From the NCBI RefSeq assembly GCF_031191205.1, contig NZ_CP133470.1:131501-195500 (forward strand): a stretch of 64,000 nt of DNA, in the 5' to 3' direction. The position numbers and the translations under genes were made by a program. How positions within the stretch are numbered: the first letter of the stretch is position 1; every line of letters begins with the position of its first letter. Below the pieces are notes generated by a model. The model did no database searches, had not been told where the DNA came from, and saw nothing but the letters and a program-made list of their open reading frames with translations. Shown piece by piece: positions 23,246-34,695 of this stretch. The stretch comes from Haemophilus parainfluenzae ATCC 33392 (GTDB taxonomy: Bacteria > Pseudomonadota > Gammaproteobacteria > Enterobacterales > Pasteurellaceae).

Positions 23246-24298
23246 TTATTTCGCATTCTCTACAATGACATCAGCTACACGTTTAGCCGCTAATGGTGCT
23301 GACATTTCTTTTGCCTTAATCGCCATCGCTAGCAAGGTTTCACGATCTATTTTTTCTAAGAAATCGACCAACACATCCGCATTTAATTCATTTTGCTGAA
23401 CGATTTTTGCTGCACCTACATCGGCAAGATATTTCGCATTTAAATATTGCTGTTGATCTTTATGTTGGAATGGCACGAAAATTGCTGGTGTCCCTACTGC
23501 TGCTAATTCACACACTGTTAAAGCACCAGAACGACAAATCACCACATCGGCCCAAGCGTAGGCTTCCGCCATATCATCAATAAATTCTGTAATTTTGACC
23601 GAATCTGCATGTTCACCATAAAGTTCGGTCACACTTTCAACAGAACCTTTACCCACTTGATGACGCACGTCTAATTTATCCGCCAAACGAGCAACCACTT
23701 GTGGAATCGTTTGATTGAGTACGCGAGCCCCTTGGCTTCCACCCACGACAAGTACTCTCAATTTTCCACTTCTTTCTGAAAAACGCGCTTGTGGTGATGG
23801 CATTTCAAATAAATCTTGGCGAACTGGGTTTCCTACCACTTCGGCATCTTTGAATGCAGTTGGAAAAGCTTGTAATACACGTGTCGCAATTTTTGCTAAC
23901 CATTCATTGGTTAAGCCCGCTACGGCATTCTGTTCATGTAAAATAACCGGCACGCCACAAAGTTTTGCAGCGATGCCACCTGGGCCAGATACATAACCAC
24001 CCATACCTAATACCGCATTAGGTTGATATTCTTTGATAATTTTACGAGCTTGCAATACCGCTCTTAAAATAGCAAAAGGGGCACCAAGTAATGCTTTAAT
24101 GCCTTTACCACGTAACCCTGAAATTTGAATAAAACGAATTGGAATACCATGTTTTGGTACAAGCTGTGCTTCCATTCGATCTTTGGTGCCTAACCAGCAA
24201 ATTTCCCAACCTTCTTTTTGTAAGGTTTGAGCAACAGCGATGGCGGGGAAAACATGTCCACCAGTACCACCCGCCATAACTAATAATTTTTTACTCAT
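23246..24298 (-). CDS. murG: Lipid II synthase MurG
   Basis: GT-B glycosyltransferase that adds GlcNAc to lipid I on the inner face of the membrane. The 350-residue product has the glycine-rich loops [16 protein letters not shown] and [13 protein letters not shown], and the UDP-binding segment [15 protein letters not shown] with [13 protein letters not shown]. It is 8 bp after ftsW. Confidence 0.97.
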   Translation of the reverse strand: MSKKLLVMAGGTGGHVFPAIAVAQTLQKEGWEICWLGTKDRMEAQLVPKHGIPIRFIQISGLRGKGIKALLGAPFAILRAVLQARKIIKEYQPNAVLGMGGYVSGPGGIAAKLCGVPVILHEQNAVAGLTNEWLAKIATRVLQAFPTAFKDAEVVGNPVRQDLFEMPSPQARFSERSGKLRVLVVGGSQGARVLNQTIPQVVARLADKLDVRHQVGKGSVESVTELYGEHADSVKITEFIDDMAEAYAWADVVICRSGALTVCELAAVGTPAIFVPFQHKDQQQYLNAKYLADVGAAKIVQQNELNADVLVDFLEKIDRETLLAMAIKAKEMSAPLAAKRVADVIVENAK

Positions 24299-24306
24299 AA
24301 ATATTC

Positions 24307-25491
24307 CTAATCATCCCTCAAACGCGCTTGACCACCACGTTGTAATCTATTTTCATGGTCAATACGTAATAAAATTCCCACAGTCGCCGACATAATAATG
24401 ATACTTGAACCACCGTAACTCACTAACGGGAAAGTTAAACCTTTTGTTGGTAGCATCCCTAAAGCCATACCAAGATTGACGAAACCTTGGAAGAAAATCC
24501 AGAAGCTAATACCTAAAGCAAAAAAACCACGGAAACGTTGCTCTAACATGAGAGATTCACGTCCGATTTTCATTGCGCGAAAAATCAATAAACCCAAGAG
24601 GATCACAACAACCAAAATACCAATAAAACCGAATTCTTCGCCAATAATCGCCATGATAAAGTCAGTATGTGCTTCAGGAAGATAATCAAGTTTTTGAATG
24701 GAGTTACCGAGTCCTTCCCCACTAATTTCACCACGCCCAAAGGCCATTAAAGAGTTTGTCAGCTGAAATCCTGTTCCGTATGGATCTTTAAATGGCTCTA
24801 AGAAACCGGTAAAACGTTTTAAACGATAAGAGGCTGAGAGAACCAGCCATACAAAGAGAAGTATGCCTGTACCAATTAGCAAAATAAATTGCCAAAAATT
24901 CGCACCGACAATAAAAAGCATGCCAAAGGTAATAACGAAAAGTACAACGGTACTCCCTAAGTCAGGCTGAGCTAGTAAGAATATCCCTAATACCCCCATC
25001 ACAATGAAAGGCTTAGCAGCACTGAATTTTTTACCACGTACTTCATCATAACGACGCGTAAAATAGCTCGCCAGGAAACAGGTCAACGCTAACTTCGCAA
25101 ATTCCGCAGGCTGGAAATTTAAAATTCCTAAAGAAATCCAACGTTTAGCACCATTAACAGAAGTCCCGATACCAAGAACCAGTATTAATAAAACAATAGC
25201 TAACAAGAAGACTTTTGCGTGCCACTTTTCCCATTGGGAAGAAGAAATTTGGAGAGTTAAATAGCAGGTTGCTAAAGAAAGCAAGACATAAACGGCATCA
25301 CGTTTAGCAAAATAGAATGTATCATTAAATACGCGTGCACTGTAAGGCATCGAAGCAGAAGTTACAGCCACCAAACCAATCAACAATAGCACGACAAAAA
25401 GCCAAAACAATGCGCGATCGTAAAGTAATCCTTGCGGTGTTACTCTCGCCCATTGTTCATAATGTTGTTTAATTTTATTGATAAATTCCAT
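24307..25491 (-). CDS. ftsW: Septal peptidoglycan polymerase FtsW
   Basis: SEDS-family glycosyltransferase of the divisome, 394 residues with about ten membrane helices. Family segments include [18 protein letters not shown], the catalytic-loop region [18 protein letters not shown], and [13 protein letters not shown] near the end. It partners with FtsI (30819) in the same operon. Confidence 0.96.
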   Translation of the reverse strand: MEFINKIKQHYEQWARVTPQGLLYDRALFWLFVVLLLIGLVAVTSASMPYSARVFNDTFYFAKRDAVYVLLSLATCYLTLQISSSQWEKWHAKVFLLAIVLLILVLGIGTSVNGAKRWISLGILNFQPAEFAKLALTCFLASYFTRRYDEVRGKKFSAAKPFIVMGVLGIFLLAQPDLGSTVVLFVITFGMLFIVGANFWQFILLIGTGILLFVWLVLSASYRLKRFTGFLEPFKDPYGTGFQLTNSLMAFGRGEISGEGLGNSIQKLDYLPEAHTDFIMAIIGEEFGFIGILVVVILLGLLIFRAMKIGRESLMLEQRFRGFFALGISFWIFFQGFVNLGMALGMLPTKGLTFPLVSYGGSSIIIMSATVGILLRIDHENRLQRGGQARLRDD

Positions 25492-25506
25492 TACTACCCT
25501 AATTTT

Positions 25507-26820
25507 CTAAGCTAATTTTGCTAAACGAGTAAACTCTTCGCCACGTTTTTCAAAAGAGGTAAACTGATCCAAACTTGCACAAGCGGGAGATAATAACACC
25601 ATATCGCCTGATTTTAAACGTGGACGTAAAAATGAAATCGCTTGTTGCATGGTTTCAAATAAATGACTTTGGCTTGAAAGTGCCGCAAGTTGTTTTCCAT
25701 CTCGACCAAAACAATACGTTGAAATATGAGGTTGGTTGATTAAATCGGCTAGTTCAGAAAAATCTGCACCTTTACCATCGCCACCTAATAAAAGGTGTAA
25801 CGTTCCCTCAACATATAACCCAGCCAATGCCGCAACCGTGCTGCCCACATTAGTCGCTTTAGAATCATTAATCCAACGAACGCCATTCGTCTGATAGGCT
25901 AATTGGAAACGATGATCCAGCCCTTTAAATTGACGAAGTGCGATACGAATTGCCTCTAAATTTATGTCTACTGCTTGCGCTAATGCTGTCGCCGCTAAAA
26001 TATTCATGTAATTATGACGACCAACCAAGATTGCTTCATCACAAGGTAAAATGACTTCCTCTTTCGCCATTAAGTACTGTTTACCATTTTCGGTTTTCAA
26101 CCAGTAATCCGCTTGATTTTCAGCAAAAGACACAACCTTTTTAGCTTGATTTTCACCTTCGCCAAACGTGAGTTTATCTTCTAAATTCACTACCGCTGTT
26201 TCTGCATTGTAATAAATGCGTAATTTTGCTTGGCGATAATCTTCTAAATCCACATAGCGATCCATGTGATCTTCTGTCACATTAAGCACAGTCGCTGCAG
26301 CCGCTTTCAAACTGTTAGTGGTTTCAAGTTGGAAACTGGAAAGCTCTAATACATAAAGATCGCAATCTTCATTTAATAATGACAACGCAGGAATGCCAAT
26401 GTTTCCGCCCATGCCCACTTTTATTCCCGCCGCTTTCGCCATTTCATAGACTAATGTTGTCACGGTGCTTTTACCGTTAGAGCCGGTAATCCCAACAATT
26501 GGCTTCGTTGCTGCTCGGCAGAATAATTCAATATCCCCAATCACTTCCACACCAGCTGAAAGTGCGGTCTGAATTTCAGGTATTTTTACCGCAAGTCCCG
26601 GGCTAATGACAATAATATCGCTTTCAAGTAACCATTGTTGATTCAAACTACCTGTGTGTAAGGGTACATTTTTAGGTAATTTATCCGCGCCTGCTGGATG
26701 TTGGCGTGTATCAATCACACGGATGTTTGCTTGTTGAGATTGAAGATATTCAACGCAAGAAAGTCCTGTTTTTCCAAGGCCTATAATAGTAATCGTTTTA
26801 TTTTGGTATAAAGTTGTCAT
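25507..26820 (-). CDS. murD: UDP-N-acetylmuramoylalanine--D-glutamate ligase
   Basis: Adds D-glutamate to the growing peptide stem. The start at 26820 ([21 protein letters not shown]) gives 437 residues; the frame stays open to 26970 but that would run into mraY and is unconserved. Motifs are the N-terminal dinucleotide-like loop, ATP loop [14 protein letters not shown], and [14 protein letters not shown] in the C-terminal domain. Confidence 0.96.
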   Translation of the reverse strand: MTTLYQNKTITIIGLGKTGLSCVEYLQSQQANIRVIDTRQHPAGADKLPKNVPLHTGSLNQQWLLESDIIVISPGLAVKIPEIQTALSAGVEVIGDIELFCRAATKPIVGITGSNGKSTVTTLVYEMAKAAGIKVGMGGNIGIPALSLLNEDCDLYVLELSSFQLETTNSLKAAAATVLNVTEDHMDRYVDLEDYRQAKLRIYYNAETAVVNLEDKLTFGEGENQAKKVVSFAENQADYWLKTENGKQYLMAKEEVILPCDEAILVGRHNYMNILAATALAQAVDINLEAIRIALRQFKGLDHRFQLAYQTNGVRWINDSKATNVGSTVAALAGLYVEGTLHLLLGGDGKGADFSELADLINQPHISTYCFGRDGKQLAALSSQSHLFETMQQAISFLRPRLKSGDMVLLSPACASLDQFTSFEKRGEEFTRLAKLA

Positions 26821-26854
26821 GTTGTTTTTCTTCTCTCGTATTCTGGGATCACGC

Positions 26855-26875
26855 AGGGTGCAACAAGTGCACCCT
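26855..26875. promoter_or_regulatory. Small hairpin between mraY and murD
   Basis: The 62-bp gap holds an 8-bp perfect stem AGGGTGCA/TGCACCCT with a 5-base loop. It is the only sizeable intergenic hairpin inside the otherwise compact dcw operon. It has no T-run, so a terminator is unlikely; it could be an inserted repeat or an mRNA structure. Confidence 0.45.
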
Positions 26876-26882
26876 ACAAAAA

Positions 26883-27965
26883 TTATCTTAGTTTGAGCGT
26901 TACAAGCCCCATCAACACCAACATCAAGGAAATAATCCAAAACCGAATAATCACTCGAGGTTCTGGCCAACCTTTTAATTCAAAGTGGTGATGAATTGGT
27001 GCCATTCTGAAAATACGTTGTTTTCTTAATTTGTAAGAACCCACTTGCAAAATGACAGATAAGGCTTCAACAACAAATACACCGCCCATAATCACTAATA
27101 AGAATTCTTGACGAACAAGGATGGCAACGACACCAAGTGCACCACCAAGTGCAAGGGAGCCAACATCGCCCATAAAGACTTGAGCTGGATAAGTATTAAA
27201 CCATAAGAATCCTAAGCCTGCGCCTACGATTGCGGTACAGAACACCACCACTTCAGAACTATATTTGATATAAGGGATATGTAAGTATTCTGCGAAATTA
27301 ACGTTACCGGTCGCCCATGCGATTAAAGCAAATGCACCAGCCACTAACGCTGTTGGCATAATTGCAAGACCATCTAAACCGTCGGTTAAGTTTACCGCAT
27401 TCCCTGTGCCCACAATCACAAAGTAAGACAACACAATATAGAATAAACCTAATTGTGGCATGATATCTTTAAAGAATGGAATTACTAAACGAGTTGCATC
27501 GGTATCATGACCTAACCAATACAACCAAATGATCGCCACTAATGCCACAACAGACATCCAGAAATATTTCCAACGCGCAATTAAACCGTCTGTATTTTTA
27601 CGCGTGATTTTACGGAAATCATCTACAAAGCCAATTGCACCATAGCCAAATAACACAAATAAACAAATCCAAACATAAGGATTCGTTAAGTTAGCCCATA
27701 ATAACGTACTTACACCGATGGAGAATAAAATCATCACACCGCCCATGGTTGGCGTACCTTTTTTCGCAAAGTGACTTTCAGGACCGTCATTACGCACTTC
27801 TTGACCAAATTTTAAGATTTGAAGGCGTTTGATCACTTTCGGACCAATCCATAAAGAAATGAAAAGTGCGGTCAATAATGCCAAAATCGCACGTACGGTA
27901 ATATAGGAAATGGCATTGAATGCCGTTTCATAGCGAACTAAATATTCAGCAAGCCAAACTAACAT
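26883..27965 (-). CDS. mraY: Phospho-N-acetylmuramoyl-pentapeptide transferase
   Basis: Makes lipid I by moving phospho-MurNAc-pentapeptide to undecaprenyl phosphate. The 360-residue protein has about ten membrane helices and the conserved catalytic loops [31 protein letters not shown] and [14 protein letters not shown]. It overlaps murF by 7 bp. Confidence 0.97.
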   Translation of the reverse strand: MLVWLAEYLVRYETAFNAISYITVRAILALLTALFISLWIGPKVIKRLQILKFGQEVRNDGPESHFAKKGTPTMGGVMILFSIGVSTLLWANLTNPYVWICLFVLFGYGAIGFVDDFRKITRKNTDGLIARWKYFWMSVVALVAIIWLYWLGHDTDATRLVIPFFKDIMPQLGLFYIVLSYFVIVGTGNAVNLTDGLDGLAIMPTALVAGAFALIAWATGNVNFAEYLHIPYIKYSSEVVVFCTAIVGAGLGFLWFNTYPAQVFMGDVGSLALGGALGVVAILVRQEFLLVIMGGVFVVEALSVILQVGSYKLRKQRIFRMAPIHHHFELKGWPEPRVIIRFWIISLMLVLMGLVTLKLR

Positions 27966-29329
27966 AAGCTATCCTTTAATGAATAAATCGTCTCTTCCAT
28001 TTTCATTGAGCGCGAGCCTTTCGCTAAAACGACGACTTTTTGGTTTTCTTGTAATTTCTGTTTAATAATATCTAACGCATAAGCTGTCAATTCAGCTTTA
28101 TCTGTAAAATGTTTTCCTAAAACAGCCTCAGAAATGACCGCACTTTCTGTTCCATAAGAAAGCACTAAATCTAATTTAGCTTGTTTTGCATGCTCGCCCA
28201 CTTGTTGATGACATTTTAGGCTATCCTCGCCTAATTCTTTCATATCGCCCACAAGTAAAATACGAAAAGCATCGTAACCTTTTAAAACATCAATCGCCGC
28301 TTGTAAAGAATCTACATTTGCATTGTAAGTATCATCTAATAGCAACAGATTTTCATTCACTTGAATCGGGAATAAACGCCCTTTTACTTGAGAACGGTGT
28401 TCAAGACCCGCTTTAACATCAGCAAGACTCGCGCCCACATTCATAGCAAGAGCCGTTGCTGCCAACGCATTTTTTACATTATGCTCACCTAAATAAGGCA
28501 AATTAATCTCAATGCTACCTTTTGGGGAAACTAACATAAACGTTGAGCCATTAGGTGAATGTTCTACGTTTTCAGCTTTGTAATCGCCACCATTAAAATA
28601 TTGAATGGCATGAGAGCCAATTTCTTTTTGCCACAATTCAATATAATTATGTTCGCTGTTAATAATGGCCATACCATTTGGGGTTAAACCGCGATAGATT
28701 TCACCTTTCGCACGCGCTACACCCTCAATTGAGCCAAAGCCTTCTAAATGTGCGGCTGCCACGTTATTCACTAATGCAGCTTCTGGCTGCGCAAGATGCG
28801 TGGTGTAATCAATTTCACCTTGATGGTTTGCGCCTAATTCAATAACGGCAAATTTATGTTGTTCTGTTAAACGTAATAATGTGAGTGGTACACCAATATC
28901 GTTGTTGAAATTACCATTAGTGAATAACACAGCTTCAGGATTGCCTGCTGTTTGTTGCAAAATCGATGCCGTCATCTCTTTTACTGTGGTTTTACCTGAA
29001 GATCCCGTCATCGCTACGATACGAGGATTAATTTTTTCACGTAACCATTTTGCTAATTGACCAAGGGCTAAGCGCGTATCTGAAACAACTAATTGTGGTG
29101 TTGAAATGTTAGTGTTAGCTTTTTGCACAACTAAGGCTGTCGCACCTTGCTCAACGGCTTTATCTAAGTATTGATGCGCGTCAAAATGTTCACCTTTTAA
29201 TGCAAAGAAAAGCGAGTTAAATACCGCTTTGCGCGTATCTGTATTGATATTTTCAACAACGGCCTGCCCATCACCAATAAGATTGGCATTTAAAATTTGG
29301 GCAAGCTGTTGGGTAGTAAGTTTAATCAT
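27959..29329 (-). CDS. murF: UDP-MurNAc-tripeptide--D-Ala-D-Ala ligase
   Basis: Adds the D-Ala-D-Ala dipeptide, the product of Ddl in the same cluster. The 456-residue Mur ligase has ATP loop [13 protein letters not shown], the [10 protein letters not shown] segment and [14 protein letters not shown] in the C-terminal domain. It is 5 bp after murE and overlaps mraY. Confidence 0.96.
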   Translation of the reverse strand: MIKLTTQQLAQILNANLIGDGQAVVENINTDTRKAVFNSLFFALKGEHFDAHQYLDKAVEQGATALVVQKANTNISTPQLVVSDTRLALGQLAKWLREKINPRIVAMTGSSGKTTVKEMTASILQQTAGNPEAVLFTNGNFNNDIGVPLTLLRLTEQHKFAVIELGANHQGEIDYTTHLAQPEAALVNNVAAAHLEGFGSIEGVARAKGEIYRGLTPNGMAIINSEHNYIELWQKEIGSHAIQYFNGGDYKAENVEHSPNGSTFMLVSPKGSIEINLPYLGEHNVKNALAATALAMNVGASLADVKAGLEHRSQVKGRLFPIQVNENLLLLDDTYNANVDSLQAAIDVLKGYDAFRILLVGDMKELGEDSLKCHQQVGEHAKQAKLDLVLSYGTESAVISEAVLGKHFTDKAELTAYALDIIKQKLQENQKVVVLAKGSRSMKMEETIYSLKDSLC

Positions 29330-29334
29330 TATGT

Positions 29335-30804
29335 TTATTTTTTCGTTAAATAGGCTTCAGCCACTTCTTGATCGGAGAAATGAAGTGTTTTATCCCCAAT
29401 GATCTGATAGTTTTCATGACCTTTACCGGCAATCACGATCACGTCATCTTCAACGGCGTTCTCAATGGTAAATTTAATGGCCTCTTCACGATCTGGAATT
29501 ACACCAACATCTTCCATTCGGCTAAAACCAGTGAGAATATCCGCTTCAATTTTATTTGGATCTTCTGTGCGTGGATTATCTTGAGTCACAATGACTAAAT
29601 CAGCAAATTGCTCTGCAGCTTTTGCCATCAGTGGACGTTTACCCGCATCACGATCACCGCCACAACCAAAGATACACCAAAGTTTACCTTTGCAATGTTG
29701 ACGGGCAGAATTCAATGCTTTTTCTAATGCATCTGGAGTATGTGCATAGTCAACGATAACGGTTGGTTTTCCTGCTTTTTTAATTAATTCCATTCTTCCA
29801 TTTACTCCTTTTAGCTGTGAAACAGTACGGATAAGATCATCGAAAGAATAACCTAAAGCCAATAAAACAGCCGTGGCTAACAACAGATTACTCACGTTAA
29901 AAGCGCCAATTAATGGGCTATGTAATGTGCCATTCCCCCAACTTGATACAAACTCAATGACTGCTCCTTCATGAGTAAAACGAATTTCCGTAGCATAAAG
30001 CCATTGTTTAGATGTTGCATGGAAATTGGGGTGACAGCTGACTGCGATACTATTTGGTAATTCATTTAACCATGCGGCCCCAATTGGATCGTCAGCATTA
30101 AGAATTTGTAACTCAGATGCTAAATCAACGAAAAAACGTTTTTTAGCTTCCGCATACTTTTCCATTGTTTCGTGATAATCCAAATGATCGCGACTTAAAT
30201 TGGTAAAAATAGCAGATTTAAATTTGAGTGCTTCAACACGATATTGAGCTAAACCATGTGAAGACACTTCGATAGATGCAAAATCTGCACCTTTCTCTAC
30301 AAAATCAGCGAGGTTTGCTTGAACTTCAACGGCTGAACCTGTGGTATTTTTGGCTTCTTTGACTTGGTCCAATAAACCATTGCCAATCGTACCCATGACA
30401 GCCGCTTTATGTCCTAATAGCGTAGCCCATTGGGCTAACAATTGAGAAACTGTAGTTTTACCGTTTGTTCCCGTGACTCCGACTAAAGTCAATTTTTCGG
30501 AAGGATTACCATAAAATTGACCTGCCAATGCCGAAAGCTGAGCAGATAAATGATAGTAACGAATCACTGGCACATTATTTTGCCATTGGATGCTCAAATG
30601 CTCGTTTTCTAAATCTGTTTCTAAAATAACCGCACTTGCACCAGAAGAAATGGCTTGAGGCACAAATTGACTCGCATCAAAACGATGTCCCTTTACTGCC
30701 ACAAACAAATCACCTTGGGTCACTTTGCGGCTATCTAACACCATCGCCTTCACATTTATGTCTGAAAGCACCGGAAGATCAAAAAGTGCGGTCAATTTTT
30801 TCAT
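29335..30804 (-). CDS. murE: UDP-MurNAc-L-Ala-D-Glu--meso-diaminopimelate ligase
   Basis: Adds the third residue of the peptide stem. The ATP loop is [14 protein letters not shown]. The DNPR motif at about residue 409 ([11 protein letters not shown]) marks specificity for meso-diaminopimelate rather than lysine, as expected for a Gram-negative. 489 residues, full length, 14 bp after ftsI. Confidence 0.97.
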   Translation of the reverse strand: MKKLTALFDLPVLSDINVKAMVLDSRKVTQGDLFVAVKGHRFDASQFVPQAISSGASAVILETDLENEHLSIQWQNNVPVIRYYHLSAQLSALAGQFYGNPSEKLTLVGVTGTNGKTTVSQLLAQWATLLGHKAAVMGTIGNGLLDQVKEAKNTTGSAVEVQANLADFVEKGADFASIEVSSHGLAQYRVEALKFKSAIFTNLSRDHLDYHETMEKYAEAKKRFFVDLASELQILNADDPIGAAWLNELPNSIAVSCHPNFHATSKQWLYATEIRFTHEGAVIEFVSSWGNGTLHSPLIGAFNVSNLLLATAVLLALGYSFDDLIRTVSQLKGVNGRMELIKKAGKPTVIVDYAHTPDALEKALNSARQHCKGKLWCIFGCGGDRDAGKRPLMAKAAEQFADLVIVTQDNPRTEDPNKIEADILTGFSRMEDVGVIPDREEAIKFTIENAVEDDVIVIAGKGHENYQIIGDKTLHFSDQEVAEAYLTKK

Positions 30805-30818
30805 TGTTTTGCCTTTTC

Positions 30819-32639
30819 TTAATTCATTTTTTCAAATTTTTGATCGCTTAAGCGAACAGTGCGTCTTGCTGTTTTTTCTGTAGGTTCTGCATCTGGTGCA
30901 ATACCGTTAGCACGCAAGGTATAGCCCATAATGCTAGAGAATACCGGGGCAGATACCGCACCACCATAGTACTGCCCTGCTTTCGGATCGTTAATCAAAA
31001 TAACTAATGCATAACGTGGATCGCTAATTGGTGCGATACCCGCTGTAAATGCCACATATTTATTAACATAGTGGCCATTTTCAATTTTACGCGCAGTACC
31101 TGTTTTAACACCAACACGATAACCTTCAACCATCGCACGTTTATTTTTAATTGCCACTTTCTCTAACATGCCCACTATATCTTTCGTAATTTTTTCAGAG
31201 AATACACGTTGCCCAATGACTGGTGGATCGACTTTCGTGATAGAAAGCGGACGATAAATTCCGAAGCTACCTAAAGTGGCATAGGCGCGCGCAATTTGTA
31301 ATGGTGTTGAAGTAATCCCATAACCATAGGCGACCGTAGCTCGCTCAATATCCGCCCAACGTTTACGGTTTGCATTTAATACGCCACGTTGCTCACCGAT
31401 TAAGCCTAACTCTGTATCTTTACCCAAGCCTGCATTTTGGTACGTTTCCATCAATGCTGAAGGTGGCATACGTAACGCAAGACGACTTACACCACGGTTA
31501 CTGGAGTTAATCAAAATTTCATCTAAGGTTTGTTGTGGACGAGGTGCCACGTCGACAATTTCTTTACCACTTACGGTAAATGAACCTGTATTAATTACCT
31601 CATCACGTCTCACTGCGCCACGTTGAAGTGCGGTCAACACAACGAAAGGTTTTACGGTTGAACCGGGTTCAAATGTGTCAGTAATGGCACGGTTACGTTT
31701 TAACTCGTCTTTTACATTAGCCAAATTATTTGGGTTATAAGAAGGTGCGGTTGCCATGGCTAATACTTCACCTGTACGCACATCTACCAATACCGCAGTA
31801 CCTGACTCTGCGTTGTTCTCAGTTACCGCTTTTTTGATTTCACGATACACCATGGATTGTAACTTTTCATCAATACTTAGGGTGACATCTTGTGCATCGT
31901 ATTTTTTCTCATCCGCAATATGCTCAACCACATTACCACGTTTATCTTTACGAACAACGCGAGCACCATCTTTCCCTACTAACATTGAGTTGAAGCTCGC
32001 CTCAACGCCTTCAATTCCTTTACCATCAATATTGGTAAAGCCGATTAATTGGGCTGCCTCTTCTACACGAGGATAAAAACGACGTGGTTCAGTCTCTAAT
32101 GAAATACCTTTAATTTTGAGATCACGGATATAATTTGCCTTGCTCGCTTCTACTTGACGTGCTAAATACAAGAAGCCTGATTTGGCATTTTTCTCAATTT
32201 TTTTCACCAACTCTGCAGGGGTCATATTTAATTCGTTAGCAAGAGCTTTGATACGTTCTTTATCATCTAATGCATTTTCTTTTAGCATTAAACGCGGTTC
32301 AGCCACAATTGCACTCATCGGCACACTCACCGATAACAATTGGCCGTTACGATCTAAAATTGAACCACGAACAGAAAGGACGTCATCTTTACGTAATGAA
32401 CGTTTGTCCGCTTCACCAGAAAGGGTTTCAGAATTAACTGATTGCACATAAGCAGCACGAGCTACTAATGCGCCTAATCCTAAGAAAATAAAACTTGTCG
32501 CAATGAGATAACGACCACGAAGAAAGCATTTCTCAAATACCATCTTCGGTTTGTTTGGTTTTACTGACGCAGGTTGAGCCAATTTTCTAATTGTTTTCTT
32601 TGGCTTTCCTGGTTTCTTAGAGGAATTAAATCTAACCAT
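30819..32639 (-). CDS. ftsI: Septal transpeptidase FtsI (penicillin-binding protein 3)
   Basis: Cross-links septal peptidoglycan with FtsW. The 606-residue class B PBP has a membrane anchor ([20 protein letters not shown]), a dimerisation domain, and the transpeptidase motifs STVK (catalytic Ser near 324), SSN and KTGT (about 511). The positions linked to beta-lactam resistance in H. influenzae keep the sensitive residues where I can align them: [14 protein letters not shown] and SSNRGVS. Confidence 0.97.
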   Translation of the reverse strand: MVRFNSSKKPGKPKKTIRKLAQPASVKPNKPKMVFEKCFLRGRYLIATSFIFLGLGALVARAAYVQSVNSETLSGEADKRSLRKDDVLSVRGSILDRNGQLLSVSVPMSAIVAEPRLMLKENALDDKERIKALANELNMTPAELVKKIEKNAKSGFLYLARQVEASKANYIRDLKIKGISLETEPRRFYPRVEEAAQLIGFTNIDGKGIEGVEASFNSMLVGKDGARVVRKDKRGNVVEHIADEKKYDAQDVTLSIDEKLQSMVYREIKKAVTENNAESGTAVLVDVRTGEVLAMATAPSYNPNNLANVKDELKRNRAITDTFEPGSTVKPFVVLTALQRGAVRRDEVINTGSFTVSGKEIVDVAPRPQQTLDEILINSSNRGVSRLALRMPPSALMETYQNAGLGKDTELGLIGEQRGVLNANRKRWADIERATVAYGYGITSTPLQIARAYATLGSFGIYRPLSITKVDPPVIGQRVFSEKITKDIVGMLEKVAIKNKRAMVEGYRVGVKTGTARKIENGHYVNKYVAFTAGIAPISDPRYALVILINDPKAGQYYGGAVSAPVFSSIMGYTLRANGIAPDAEPTEKTARRTVRLSDQKFEKMN

Positions 32640-32653
32640 TTTATCTAAAATCC

Positions 32654-32974
32654 CTATTCAAAAATAACCACTTCTTGTTCACTTTGAACACGTTGCATTT
32701 TTAATGTACCGATTGCAATGGATTCAACTCTTGTATTATCACTTTCGGTTGCTTCTTGTAATTGCAAATTGCGATATTCGTTTTCAAGGGCTTGGTGTTG
32801 TAATACCAACTGCCCGTTTTCAGAAATCAGGCCTCGTGTTTGATGGGTCATCCAAATTGTGCCCATTGCAGAAGCTAAAATTAATAAAAGTAGAACGACA
32901 ATTAATTTATTAGAAGAAAAAATATCTTCAACGAGAATATGTTGTAAAGGATAACGTTCGCTATTTTCTAACAT
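32654..32974 (-). CDS. ftsL: Cell division protein FtsL
   Basis: A 106-residue bitopic protein: short cytoplasmic tail, one helix ([20 protein letters not shown]) and a periplasmic coiled coil with leucine-type spacing ([20 protein letters not shown]). It joins FtsB and FtsQ to activate FtsWI. It sits between rsmH and ftsI as in all dcw clusters. Confidence 0.93.
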   Translation of the reverse strand: MLENSERYPLQHILVEDIFSSNKLIVVLLLLILASAMGTIWMTHQTRGLISENGQLVLQHQALENEYRNLQLQEATESDNTRVESIAIGTLKMQRVQSEQEVVIFE

Positions 32975-32975
32975 C

Positions 32976-33944
32976 TTATTTCACCCTTTCCGCTATACGT
33001 AACACCGCACTTCTTGAACGTGGATTCGCTGAAATTTCTGCCTCACTTGGCTGAATCGCCTTACCAATGATTTTTAATTTTTGATTACGTTGGATTTGAT
33101 CTTCTCGTAATGGTAAACCTCTCGGGATATCGTCACCTTTACTCTGTTTACGCATGAAATGTTTTACCATTCTGTCCTCAAGTGAATGGAAACTGATAAT
33201 CGATAAACGCCCTTCTGGTGCCAACATATCTAATGCAGAATTTAATACACTTTCTAATTCATCTAATTCCGCATTAATATAAATTCGAATGGCTTGGAAA
33301 CTACGCGTCGCTGGATGCTTATGTTTATCTTTAAACGGTACAGCTTGAGCGATTAATTCAGCAAGCTGAGAAGTGCGACTTAAACATTCAGTGCCATTTT
33401 TGATCGCTCTTTTATTAAATTCTACGATGGCTGTAGCAATTCGTTTTGCAAAACGCTCTTCACCGAAGGTTTTTAACACCCAAGTTAAATCATCAACAGA
33501 TACTTGTTTTAGCCACTCTGCCGCGGATAAACCTTGTGTGGTATCCATGCGCATATCTAACGGGCCATCTTTCATAAAACTGAAACCACGATCGGCTTCA
33601 TCAAGCTGTGGAGATGATACGCCTAAATCCAGCAAAATGCCGTCAATTTTACCAACTAAATCGAGTTTTTGACAGATATCTGGAATGTGTGAAAAGCTAT
33701 TATGTTCGATATGAAAACGAGGGTCTTGAATTTTTTCAGCTTCAGCAATCGCACGTGGATCACGATCAACGGCAATTAAACGACCATTTTCAGAAAGTTG
33801 GGAAAGAATAAGACGAGAATGACCACCACGACCAAAGGTACCATCAATATAAATTCCGTTTTCTTTCAACGCCAAACCATTCACCGCTTCGTGAAGCAAA
33901 ACCGTGATATGTTCAGGTGCAGAAAAGGAATTTTGCGTAGTCAT
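32976..33944 (-). CDS. rsmH: 16S rRNA (cytosine1402-N4)-methyltransferase
   Basis: Rossmann-fold SAM methyltransferase (formerly MraW) acting on 16S C1402. The 322-residue product has the SAM motif [16 protein letters not shown], the [11 protein letters not shown] and [15 protein letters not shown] segments, and the [12 protein letters not shown] motif. It is second in the dcw cluster after mraZ; the gap to mraZ (33945-34028) holds nothing else. Confidence 0.96.
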   Translation of the reverse strand: MTTQNSFSAPEHITVLLHEAVNGLALKENGIYIDGTFGRGGHSRLILSQLSENGRLIAVDRDPRAIAEAEKIQDPRFHIEHNSFSHIPDICQKLDLVGKIDGILLDLGVSSPQLDEADRGFSFMKDGPLDMRMDTTQGLSAAEWLKQVSVDDLTWVLKTFGEERFAKRIATAIVEFNKRAIKNGTECLSRTSQLAELIAQAVPFKDKHKHPATRSFQAIRIYINAELDELESVLNSALDMLAPEGRLSIISFHSLEDRMVKHFMRKQSKGDDIPRGLPLREDQIQRNQKLKIIGKAIQPSEAEISANPRSRSAVLRIAERVK

Positions 33945-34028
33945 AAGTCAAAAGTAAACGTTAAATCAAAATCGATAAAGAAAAGATAGAGCGGTGCGAG
34001 CACCGCTTATCCTGCTAGTGCTGCTGTT

Positions 34029-34487
34029 CTATAATGACAGCATTTTTAGTTCTTCCGAAGCACCGAATTCAGCGCTTGAGCCAATTTCAATGTCCTCATC
34101 AATTTGTGCGTACCATTCTGTATCGCTCCAAATTTCAAATTTGTTCAACTGCCCAACCAACATTAAGCCTTTTTCTAATTTTGCGTGTTGACGTAATGGG
34201 CCACTTAATAAGATACGACCTTGCGCATCCATTTCACATTCTGTGGCATAACCGAGCATCACACGTTGTAAACGGCGTTGATTAGGGTCAAAGTTGGAAA
34301 GTGAAAGTAGTTTTTGTTCGATTTTTTCCCACTCATCTAAAGGATAAAGCAATAAACAAGGCTGACGAATATCAACGGTACAAACCATTTGGCCTTGGTT
34401 CTTTTCCATGATTTCAGCACGATAACGAGTAGGAATCGCTACACGACCCTTCGCATCTAAATTTACCGCTGCTGCACCACGAAACAT
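34029..34487 (-). CDS. mraZ: Transcriptional regulator MraZ
   Basis: First gene of the dcw operon and its DNA-binding autoregulator. The 152-residue product has the paired SpoVT/AbrB-like domains, each with a conserved signature: [15 protein letters not shown] and [14 protein letters not shown]. Its expected operator, three GTGGN repeats, lies upstream at 34533-34557. Confidence 0.96.
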   Translation of the reverse strand: MFRGAAAVNLDAKGRVAIPTRYRAEIMEKNQGQMVCTVDIRQPCLLLYPLDEWEKIEQKLLSLSNFDPNQRRLQRVMLGYATECEMDAQGRILLSGPLRQHAKLEKGLMLVGQLNKFEIWSDTEWYAQIDEDIEIGSSAEFGASEELKMLSL

Positions 34488-34532
34488 TTTTCTACCTTTA
34501 AACGTTTATTTTTAGAAAAATTAGCAGAATTC

Positions 34533-34557
34533 TCCACAAAATTCCACTTTTCACCAC
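34533..34557 (-). promoter_or_regulatory. MraZ operator: three GTGGN repeats at 10-bp spacing
   Basis: On the minus strand GTGGT, GTGGA and GTGGA are each separated by exactly 5 bp. MraZ of E. coli is known to bind three TGGGN-type repeats with this spacing. The site is about 46-70 bp before mraZ, placed for autorepression. Confidence 0.8.
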
Positions 34558-34641
34558 TTTGTGTAAGTTTATCGGTTGTAGCCTTAACTTGCAAGCAATT
34601 AAAACGTAAAGATTGGTAAATTTTGGTAATAAAATAAACAA

Positions 34642-34675
34642 AAAAACCGTTTGAGGTTTTCCTCAAACGGTTTTT
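34642..34675 (-). terminator. Terminator of the cstA-family gene
   Basis: A long stem AAAAACCGTTTGAGG/CCTCAAACGGTTTTT with a five-base loop ends the upstream transport gene just before the mraZ promoter region. Confidence 0.9.
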
Positions 34676-34695
34676 AAATTTTTAACTCAATTTGA

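Noticed and set aside
30819..32639. Beta-lactam resistance substitutions in FtsI
   Set aside because: The motifs I can place ([21 protein letters not shown]) carry the sensitive residues. An Ile before the SSN motif may be normal for the species.
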